Source of the DNA: a virus | IMG/VR virus record: IMGVR_UViG_3300042346_001214 | Location: 1-48,180 of that record | Strand: one strand, 5' to 3' | Length of the DNA stretch: 48,180 nt | Shown: positions 15,647-23,700 of the stretch, in pieces | Layout: every line of letters starts with the position of its first letter | Numbering within the stretch: the stretch's first letter is position 1 | Position numbers and translations under genes: made by a program | The notes under the pieces: generated by a model | The model's input: the letters and a program-made list of their open reading frames with translations, nothing else | Told to the model about the DNA's origin: nothing | Databases searched by the model: none

Positions 15647-16126
15647 ATGGCACAGACATTCATTTATGCTATTCACTGCCCTAATAAAAACGAGGTCAAG
15701 ATTGGATATGCAACTGACCCATTAAAACGTTTGGCAACTTTGCAATGTGGGACTACTGACCGACTGGACTTACTTTTTACTTTCAAAGGTGGTATTGAAG
15801 ATGAGAAATTATTGCATCAAAGGTTGGCTGGCTCTAGAGTCTCTGGTGAGTGGTTTGTCTATAATGTTCATGTATTGCAAGAATTGCTTACTTACCAAGA
15901 AGAAGTTTTCCCTACCCCAATTGATTTTGTACCAGCCGAAATAGAGACTCAAGGTATTTTAAATGTTGCCTATAGTTTCAACAGATTATTCACTACGGCA
16001 GATGTCAAGAAAGCAATACCCAGCTTAAACTGGTCAAAAGAAGAAATTGCAGAGCTACTTTTAGGTAACGGTTACACACTGAAGACTTACCCTTCCAACC
16101 GAGTTAAATATTTTAAAAAACCATGA
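15647..16126 (+). CDS. T5orf172/MUG113-type GIY-YIG-superfamily protein
   Basis: A 159-residue protein starts at ATG 15647, one base after the upstream stop. Residues 1-65 match the T5orf172 pattern (FIYAIHCPNKNEVKIGYATD, then PLKRLATLQCG, DEKLLHQRL and SGEWFVYN), a compact GIY-YIG-superfamily domain thought to bind or cut DNA. The C-terminal part (residues about 95-159) resembles the C-terminal domain of the preceding protein. A defence, mobility or DNA-modulating role is possible. The upstream part of the frame from 15608 lies inside the previous gene and is not used. Confidence 0.75.
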   Translation: MAQTFIYAIHCPNKNEVKIGYATDPLKRLATLQCGTTDRLDLLFTFKGGIEDEKLLHQRLAGSRVSGEWFVYNVHVLQELLTYQEEVFPTPIDFVPAEIETQGILNVAYSFNRLFTTADVKKAIPSLNWSKEEIAELLLGNGYTLKTYPSNRVKYFKKP

Positions 16127-16290
16127 CACACAACTCAACACCTAACTACGATAAATTAATGGCGCTGATTGCCGCTTCAGCGCCTGACCCAATCGAATAT
16201 CACAAAAAAGTTTTAAACAGTCTACGCAATTACATTGACCGCCCCATAAAAGGGGATTTCGCAACTATGAAAAGACCTTGGGAAAACTAA
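16123..16290 (+). CDS. Small hypothetical protein
   Basis: A 55-residue ORF starts at ATG 16123, overlapping the previous stop as ATGA, and ends at TAA 16288-16290. The next gene starts two bases later. The tight spacing supports translation. The product (MTHNSTPNYDKLMALIAASA through KRPWEN) is mostly helical with no recognised motif. Confidence 0.55.
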   Translation: MTHNSTPNYDKLMALIAASAPDPIEYHKKVLNSLRNYIDRPIKGDFATMKRPWEN

Positions 16291-16291
16291 C

Positions 16292-16621
16292 ATGACTAGA
16301 ATCACACCTCCATTATCAGAATGCACTCTCGAAGACTGTGGCGCTTACGAGCGTTTTCAAGTTAATCATGTGCAAGTTTGGCATCGCTACCTCAACGGTG
16401 GAAATATAATCTGGATTGCAGTGTTTGAAAACCTCGATGACTTCGATGAACACGTTATTGCAAGCTTTGGCAACTACCATCACTGGTACAGCATCAAAGA
16501 TGGGCTTTGGTATACAAATCAAGCTTATATGCGAAAAGGTTTAAAACCGAGTGTAGAAGAATGGTATCAAGACTACCTAAAGTCCAGAGCCTCCGCTTTG
16601 AACCCATCTTCCGAAATTTAA
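16292..16621 (+). CDS. Hypothetical protein
   Basis: This 109-residue protein starts at ATG 16292. It is rich in Trp, Tyr and His (VNHVQVWHRYLNGGNIIWIA, FGNYHHWYSIKDGLWYT), with an alpha/beta look. It is the last gene of the plus-strand group, and its 3' end overlaps the 3' end of the convergent tail gene by 45 bp. No family is recognised. Confidence 0.55.
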   Translation: MTRITPPLSECTLEDCGAYERFQVNHVQVWHRYLNGGNIIWIAVFENLDDFDEHVIASFGNYHHWYSIKDGLWYTNQAYMRKGLKPSVEEWYQDYLKSRASALNPSSEI

Positions 16622-19261
16622 AGGAACATTGTCTAAACTATTTCCGATATTATTGGGAAGCCCAGTCACATTCACTGTAGTAACCAGTCCACCCTTGATA
16701 GTATTTAGCGCCGTAGCGGTCGTGCTGACCACTGTAAGTGCAACTGGTATCACTTCACCAAATGTGACGCTGACTGGCTGATTAAGCGCACCTCCGTTGA
16801 TTATCTGCGTAGTGAACGTACTCGACTTAGCAGCCCACTTTTGCCCAAAGTATTGAAACACGCTATTTGGCTTTATTGCGTTCTGTGTCCACGTAAATGA
16901 CGTACTCAAGCTTGCACCGTCGAACACATCTTTATGCAGCTTGAATGTTGCGCCCTTGATTGCTTCTTGTAAGTTCTGCGCCCCAGTAATTGTCACATCG
17001 CTCAATATGTTGCGGTCACGTACATTTGAGGTCAGATAAGTCAGCGAGTCTTTGAGTCCATTCTTATCCTGTGTTGGGTTGAGTTGATTAACTGGTTTGC
17101 GTACTGTAGCGCTAGGAGGTCGCCCCAAAGCTGTACTGAAGCTTGAACTCTGTATGTTGCTCTTGAAGCTGGCATCGGCAACTGTGCGGATTGTTCCGTA
17201 GATTGAGTAGGAGTCGTCTTTGAAACTGGCATCATTAGCTGCGGTTGAATAGGATGGTACTGCTGAACCATCTTTTTTCTGCTGTGTTGGAATCACCTTG
17301 TTGACATCAATACTTGGCGGTACACCTTGTCCTATTACCGCATCATCAGGCACATTCATGTAACTAAATGGACGATAGTAAGTGCCGCTATATAAATCAT
17401 TTTGGTTGATAGAACCTAACAAACCATTTAGGTCATTGAATGTTTCATAAATTCTATCAATGTTTTGCTTTGTTGTTTTGCTAGGACGAATCATGTAGCG
17501 AGTATGTTCGTAAACTTCTTCCCCAGTGGTCAAATAGATAGGGTTCTTGCCCCAGAGCGAAGCTGCTTGGTCATTATACTCAGGGTTGCCACTAACAGCC
17601 GCAGAAATCGAGTATCTCGACTTACTAACTATCATCAAGTTAGGAACCCAGTCAGGACTAGGGAAAAGTACTGCTACGGGGTCTTGAGTGCTGGGCGAGT
17701 TAGGTAGTTGAGCTTTGGGAATATACTCAACGTTCCAATCAACTTTGTCGCCATCTTTGTAATATTTGCTAAACGGCTCGATAAAATAGTCTACGCGCTC
17801 AGTGATAGGGATTTTGCGGTATAGGAAGCTTTCAAGTTTGCATTTTGCTTTGTAGACAGAAAGATAATAATACTGAAGACTTATTGGGTCATTTGCAATC
17901 TGATTCCCAATTTGAAGCAGAAAAGTAAGGTTGATGTATGCCTGAATACTACCTTGAGTCCAGTTTGCCGCATCTTCATTGGCAAAACGCTTAATTGTCC
18001 ATCCTTCAGTCTGTTCAGCTACCAATACTTGCGAATTAGACTTAAGGAGGTTCTGGTACTGCTCTGGCACTTCAATTTTGACGTAATTGCCCGACCTATC
18101 CAATACTTGAGGCTTAATGTCAAGTTCTAGAGGCTGATATACAAAATCAGTCTGCTTGATACTTGTTACGCGCCACACGATAGGTCTTGCAAAGATATTT
18201 TGCCCCACCATACCCATAGCTTGATTGGCAAGATTGCCTAACAAACCTTTCAGAGCATTTTGTTGAAGTGCAGGATTACTTTGCATCCTGTTAAGAATTG
18301 AAGTGTCAATATTGATTGGAGCCATCGGGTCAGTAACTAGCTCTAGCGCTGAGTGGCTGAAACCATAAGTGCCACTAATTTCCGACTGCGGTTGCCCGTA
18401 TTTGTAAAGCGTAATCTTAAATTGCTTACTTAAACCACCGTTATCAACAAACACACTAAGGTCGCGAGGAACGAGGCTGCCATCACCTACTTCTACTGGA
18501 GGTAAGTGGGGATTGCTGTCACCTTCATAAAGTACATACTCATCATCGGTCACTTGGACGTAAGTATTTTGAAGTCCGTAGTTAGTACCACCATTCCAAT
18601 TGAGAAGCGTGTTCTTGTAGCAAGGTGTCTCGTTGTCCGTCAAAGTAATTTCAGTAAGAGGCGTAGCCGTAATTGAGCGTCCAGAACCAAGTGCAACGTA
18701 ATCGATGCCAGATTGTGAGTAAATAGCTACTTTGCCGTCAAGGATAGCGCGTTCGTCGAGAAAAGAGCGCAAGCTGAAGAAATCGGTGTTAGCTGGTCTA
18801 TATGGAAGGTTGACAAAACCACTAAGCCCTGTGATTGGGCAGTTGATGCCAGTAAACAATGCGACCTGAGATAAAAGCGAAGCTAGACTAAATCGATAAA
18901 ACTGTTCTCCGATAATTTGCGCCGAACGCCCATAAGCCAAGACAAATTTAGCTGTGTTAATTCCCTTTTCTGTAAAAAGCTTACTGACATGAGAATAGCT
19001 AAGCGAAACCTCGTACCGAACCGACGCATTCCCAATTTTTTGAACTTGGGGTGATTCTTTGTAGCTGTAGTTGGTTAGATAGAAATTATAGTTACCAAAG
19101 GTTAAGTCACTTCCCAATGCTGGTATTTCATTCAGAGTTGCCACGTAAATGACGGCAGAAAGAGAGGGAGGTTGGTCAAGCTCCTGATTTAGCGTGTAAG
19201 TACCTACAACGGCTCTGAGAGGATTTTCGGCGCTATTGGATAGATTTGAGACTAAGGACAC
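16577..19261 (-). CDS. Large distal tail protein (tail hub/tip candidate)
   Basis: This 894-residue protein starts with GTG at 19261, overlapping the upstream stop by 10 bp and preceded by AGGGGG. Position after the tape measure and three small tail genes is that of a distal tail or hub protein. The N-terminal 200 residues look like an oligomeric beta domain (SLSAVIYVATLN, YNFYLTNYSYKE). The rest is Asn/Ser/Thr-rich. No catalytic motif is seen. The name is inferred from gene order. Confidence 0.6.
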   Translation of the reverse strand: MSLVSNLSNSAENPLRAVVGTYTLNQELDQPPSLSAVIYVATLNEIPALGSDLTFGNYNFYLTNYSYKESPQVQKIGNASVRYEVSLSYSHVSKLFTEKGINTAKFVLAYGRSAQIIGEQFYRFSLASLLSQVALFTGINCPITGLSGFVNLPYRPANTDFFSLRSFLDERAILDGKVAIYSQSGIDYVALGSGRSITATPLTEITLTDNETPCYKNTLLNWNGGTNYGLQNTYVQVTDDEYVLYEGDSNPHLPPVEVGDGSLVPRDLSVFVDNGGLSKQFKITLYKYGQPQSEISGTYGFSHSALELVTDPMAPINIDTSILNRMQSNPALQQNALKGLLGNLANQAMGMVGQNIFARPIVWRVTSIKQTDFVYQPLELDIKPQVLDRSGNYVKIEVPEQYQNLLKSNSQVLVAEQTEGWTIKRFANEDAANWTQGSIQAYINLTFLLQIGNQIANDPISLQYYYLSVYKAKCKLESFLYRKIPITERVDYFIEPFSKYYKDGDKVDWNVEYIPKAQLPNSPSTQDPVAVLFPSPDWVPNLMIVSKSRYSISAAVSGNPEYNDQAASLWGKNPIYLTTGEEVYEHTRYMIRPSKTTKQNIDRIYETFNDLNGLLGSINQNDLYSGTYYRPFSYMNVPDDAVIGQGVPPSIDVNKVIPTQQKKDGSAVPSYSTAANDASFKDDSYSIYGTIRTVADASFKSNIQSSSFSTALGRPPSATVRKPVNQLNPTQDKNGLKDSLTYLTSNVRDRNILSDVTITGAQNLQEAIKGATFKLHKDVFDGASLSTSFTWTQNAIKPNSVFQYFGQKWAAKSSTFTTQIINGGALNQPVSVTFGEVIPVALTVVSTTATALNTIKGGLVTTVNVTGLPNNIGNSLDNVPLNFGRWVQSGGSGL

Positions 19262-19911
19262 AATAATATATCCCCCTGCGAAGTGAAGAAACTATTTTTG
19301 CCAAACTTCAGGAACTTGTCGTATCGGTAAACTTGCCCGTAGTAACTGACGCTCTCAGTATCAGCCGCCGCCCCTACCAACCTGAGCAACTTCTTTTTCT
19401 GCACAAGCGAAGCGAAGCCTAGAAATGGCGAGAGTATGTCAAAATCAAGACGTACTCTGATGGTCGTGCGGTCAGTGATTGAAAAGCCTTTGATGTCCAA
19501 AACTTTATATGCGGTCGTGTCTCGGTCTTTAAAAATAATTGCGTTCGGGAAGTATACAGTCCAGTCTAAATCTGTGTGGCTGTTGAGGTCAGTGAAATGG
19601 AAATCGAGCGTAGCCGTCTTGGAAGTGGGGTAATCGCCAGTTGTCAAGTAGTAGCAAGCATTGAGGTCAGGTGTGGCAAAGCGAGAGCCTGAGTTATTGT
19701 ATCCATCAGCACCAAGGGCTACAAAGTTGAAACCGACAAGAAAAGGTAACTTGAATTTCTGGTCTAGCTTGATTACAGTCAGATAAGAGGCTTGTGCTGT
19801 ATATGTGTCAAGATTTACAGTATTAGTAGATTCGCTTGTATATGGCGACACGGCTGCACCTCCAACCCAAGTTGGCAATCGTTTGGGCGTATCTTTAAGT
19901 AGTTTCCACAT
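19252..19911 (-). CDS. Tail protein (distal tail-like by position)
   Basis: This 219-residue beta-rich protein starts at ATG 19911, directly after the TAG of the upstream gene, so the two are coupled. It contains FKLPFLVGFNFVALGADGYN and DLDWTVYFPNAIIFKDRDTT, followed by a strand-rich segment. It is small and lies between the paralogous small tail genes and the large hub candidate. Its specific role is unknown. Confidence 0.6.
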   Translation of the reverse strand: MWKLLKDTPKRLPTWVGGAAVSPYTSESTNTVNLDTYTAQASYLTVIKLDQKFKLPFLVGFNFVALGADGYNNSGSRFATPDLNACYYLTTGDYPTSKTATLDFHFTDLNSHTDLDWTVYFPNAIIFKDRDTTAYKVLDIKGFSITDRTTIRVRLDFDILSPFLGFASLVQKKKLLRLVGAAADTESVSYYGQVYRYDKFLKFGKNSFFTSQGDILLCP

Positions 19912-20280
19912 CTAACTTATCGCAAATTCTGGACTATTTAACTCGACTCCTGTAAGAGTGTAATTACGATAGCATTGTTCGGAGCCTACCGTGTATATGC
20001 CACTATAGTCTACAGCTATAACTACCCAATTCTGTCCCCTAAATGGGAATGATTGAGAACCAAATTGTTGTAAAGAAGGTTTTTGAAAGGGAATACCAGC
20101 TACTTTAATTCCTTCAAAATTTATTGTTACTGTTTCATAAGTAACAGAGCCAGCCAACAAGGAAGAGTTGTTGAGCAGAAAGAAAGCATTCGCGTTCTGA
20201 GCATTAATTTTCCCAAAAGAAACTGCTCCCGATTTTAACGGAAAGCCAAAAAGCTTCTCTTGGGAATAACTAAGACCCAC
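19912..20280 (-). CDS. Small tail protein, paralogue of the upstream gene
   Basis: This 122-residue protein uses GTG at 20280, 5 bp after the upstream stop, with GGG-TAA-TCC just before it. It is related to the next protein upstream: QEKLFGFPL versus QTKLYGIPV near the N-terminus, INFEGIKV versus FDFGGISL in the middle, and CYRNYTLTGV versus TYREYTLYPF near the end. The pair probably arose by tandem duplication. Confidence 0.65.
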   Translation of the reverse strand: MGLSYSQEKLFGFPLKSGAVSFGKINAQNANAFFLLNNSSLLAGSVTYETVTINFEGIKVAGIPFQKPSLQQFGSQSFPFRGQNWVVIAVDYSGIYTVGSEQCYRNYTLTGVELNSPEFAIS

Positions 20281-20285
20281 TAGGA

Positions 20286-20693
20286 TTACCCAATCTTAGA
20301 GCGATATTCGTTGGTAACGAAAGTAACAGGGAAGCTCTTGAGAGATTCATCACTTGCCCCAACTCGAATACCACCTTTTTCTTCAAAGGAGAAAGGATAT
20401 AGGGTGTACTCACGGTAAGTTTGACCACCGACAAGACCAGTACCTGCTGTCAAGTTGACTTGGTTCAGCAACATAGCTTCAGAGTTGGCGTTTGCATCAG
20501 CTTTGATTTCTTGCACTTTGGTAAGGGAGATACCTCCAAAATCAAAAGTCCAAGTAACAGCAACTACCGATGCGCCGATAGAGAAGTCACCTAAGTTGGC
20601 GATGGTACTATCGATTGCCAGTTCCCCAGCCGTAATTTTGTCCGACGGCACTGGGATGCCGTAGAGCTTGGTTTGTTGGACGTTTAATGCCAT
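20286..20693 (-). CDS. Small tail protein
   Basis: This 135-residue beta-rich protein is the first gene downstream of the tape measure, starting at ATG 20693. It is a paralogue of the gene at 19912-20280. In siphoviruses this position usually holds minor tail or tail-tip assembly proteins. No motif beyond that is visible. Confidence 0.65.
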   Translation of the reverse strand: MALNVQQTKLYGIPVPSDKITAGELAIDSTIANLGDFSIGASVVAVTWTFDFGGISLTKVQEIKADANANSEAMLLNQVNLTAGTGLVGGQTYREYTLYPFSFEEKGGIRVGASDESLKSFPVTFVTNEYRSKIG

Positions 20694-20736
20694 AGTTGTT
20701 TTTCTTCACTATTTTCTCTAAGTATATCACTCTGGA

Positions 20737-23700
20737 TTAAGTGACATAACTCTTGGTCAAATCATTAAAGTCTCTACCGAACTTGGTAAATGCTTTCACA
20801 GCTATATCATTGAATTGTTTCGAGATATCGCCAAATCTACCAGCAGCGTCTCCAGTTAGTGTAGTTTTCACACCGTCAATCGTGACTTGGTTGTTGATTG
20901 TCAAGTTGAGGCTCTGTTGACCAGAAATTGAGCTAGTGGTCTGGGGCTTGTTAGGCGAAGCGTCACGAAAATCATTAGTAATCTTGCGAGTCTCTTTGTT
21001 TATCTGGTCTTGAAGTTGCTGTGCTTGCTGTTGAACAGAATCTCTAGTGCTGCCGCCAATAGTTTGCAGTTGTCTTTGAGTTGCCTCGAAGTCTGCCCCA
21101 AAGGGTGTACGGTTAGTGATATTTTGGATAGGCTGTTGAGTAGCAAAGCCAGTACTTAGTGCTTTACTAACAAGGTCAATAGATACCAAGCCACCACTAG
21201 GGTTTCGTTGGGCAATATCGAGAATTTGACTCTGACCATTTAAGCCAATGTTGTTGATTTTGCTGAACGTATCTTGTCTTACAAAACTTTGCGTCTCCCT
21301 ATTCAGAGCTAAGGAGCCAAGAGTCTGTTTCTGAGCATCAGCGATGTTTTTAGGGATGTCACCAATGAACTGATTTACACCACTAATGTCGCCAACTTGA
21401 ATACCGCTACTTGGGTCAAGTTTAGAAACCAGTACCGATAACAACTTAGTCTGAGTCAACGCATTGACCAACATAGTCTCTTCAGTTTTTAGTTGTTGCT
21501 CCTGAACTTGAAGTGTGTTAAGTTCTTTCTCACCAGCACGACCAGCTTCATTCTTATCAGCTTGTGTTTTCTCGATAGTTGCAAGAATTTCGTTACGACC
21601 AATTAGCGCTTGAGCCGCAGGGTTATTTTGACCGAACAAACCAAGAACTGATGAACTGAAACCTCGCGTAGCTTGATTGCTTTGGACTGTGGAAGCCTCC
21701 CTACGTCCTTGTAGGTCTAATCGAGCATTAGCTAGTGTTGCGACCTTCTCAAGCTTGTCAGAACCTTCTCTTGCGATGGCATTGAATCGTTCAAGTGAAG
21801 CATTGACACCTTCGAGAATAGTGCGTTGCTTTACATACTGAACATCACGGTCATATTCAATCTGAGCAGACTTAAGCTGTTTACTAAGGTCTTTCTCGGC
21901 TTTGTTCAAATCTGGGTCTGAGCGCCCTTGTTTTAAGGCATCTAGCTCTGCTGCTGCAACTCTGTCTCTGGTAGCTCTGAGAGTATTTACCTTAGCTGCT
22001 GACTTGGAAATGTCCTTGTTGGCATCTATCAGAATTTGATTGAGCTTGTCACCAAATTTGGAACCGATATTACTGAAGACCGCACCTAGCGAAGAGGCAG
22101 AAAAGAGGGATGAGGCAGTCGAACCCAGAGAATTGAATGCGTCGCCTACCCCTTTTGAGATATCTGCAAGTCGTTGTTGAGGTGCGAACGATGCATCAAT
22201 GGCAGCTTCATTACGTGCAATAGTCTCGGCTAACGCGCCAATCTCTTGTTTGAGGCGATTAGCGACAACTGTGAACTTGAGGTCTTGTTCGGCTTGCTGG
22301 ACAACTTTCTTGGCACTTTCGATGTCAATGTTACCAACGCGCTCTTTTAGTTGACTAGAGCTTCCTGTGATACCGTCCCTAGACTCTGTAAGTTTTTTGA
22401 TAGACTCAACTAGAGCTTTTTCATTTTCTTGAGTCTGTTTTATACTTGCTTGAACTAAATCTCGCCCAGCTTCAGAGCCAGTACTGAATGCGACATTACC
22501 ATTTACAAGATTTTGACCATTGACATTTTTAACAAGAGAGTTAAATTTTAAATCAACAATCGAGTTGGCTTTTTCATTTTCTTGAGTCTGTTTTATACTT
22601 GCTTGAACTAAATCTCGCCCAGCTTCAGAGCCAGTACTGAATGCGACATTACCATTTACAAGATTTTTAACAAGAGAGTTAAATTTTAAATCAACAATCG
22701 AGTTGGCTTGTTCATTAACTTGACTAGAAGAAGCAAACGCCCCACCATAATTAGGGGTATTACTTATCTTTTGTAACTCTTCCTGAACCAACTTACTCCG
22801 CAACTCAGCCGCTTGCTCAGGTGTGATGGCAAAAAGGTTCTTGCTTCCTAAATTTTTACTCGTATCTAGGTCTTTTTGGCTAGCTGCTATTTTTTTGTTT
22901 TGTTCAGCTACTCTTTTATCTACATCCTCTTTACTAAACAGGTCTATTTTTTGCCCAACACCGAATTTGGATTGAGCATCTTTTTCAGATATATTACCTG
23001 CTTTGAGTACCGATTGCAATAATTGCGCTCTGTTTCCAACTTCAGCCTGAGCCGCTTTTAGGATATTGCTTTTAGTTATCTCTTCTTCTCGCGCCGATAT
23101 AGCCAGAGACTCTTGCTTAACAGACAATTCCTTTTCTGCCGCAGCTAGCTTTGCTTGCGCCAACGAGACGGACAATGAGCCGAACTTACTTTCTTGGGCA
23201 AAATTGGATAAGATATTTTTCTGCACTTCCAAAAGACTCTGGTTGAAAGTGAGTAATTGTTTACGCTTGCCAAGCTCTTCAGTTATTTGTCCAGCATTTT
23301 TTACATTGAAGGCTTCTGCACTTAAATCTGCAATCTTGCTAAGTGTTTCAGCGTAATCTTTTGCATCAATGTTAGGCTTGTCAAGTCCGTTCTTTAATGT
23401 GGCAATATTTTTTCGTATTGCCTCTAGGTTACGCGAAGTAGCCTGACCAATAGCCTCACCACCAATTGCACCAATACCAGAAAGTACAGAAAAGAGCTTT
23501 GAGTAGGAGTTAGTTACTGCATTGTTATATCCAATAGCTTTTTCTGCTACAGCTTTGAATGTTTCGTCTACAGCTTTTTGGGCAGTTGGGTCTGCTGCTG
23601 CAAACTTAGCTATATCAGCATCTTCTGTGATTTTCTTTAAAGCTTCTACAGCACCACTAGGGTCTATACTTGCCTGTATGGTGATGTTGCTAAGTGCGCC

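Noticed and set aside
15647-16126. Homing endonuclease call for the T5orf172 protein
   Set aside because: It lacks NUMOD or AP2 DNA-binding units and lies in an operon of coupled small genes rather than as a mobile insertion.
22415-22705. CRISPR or insertion element as explanation of the repeats
   Set aside because: There are only two long contiguous units inside one coding frame, with no spacers, no terminal inverted repeats and no transposase. I saw no CRISPR array or insertion sequence anywhere in the window.
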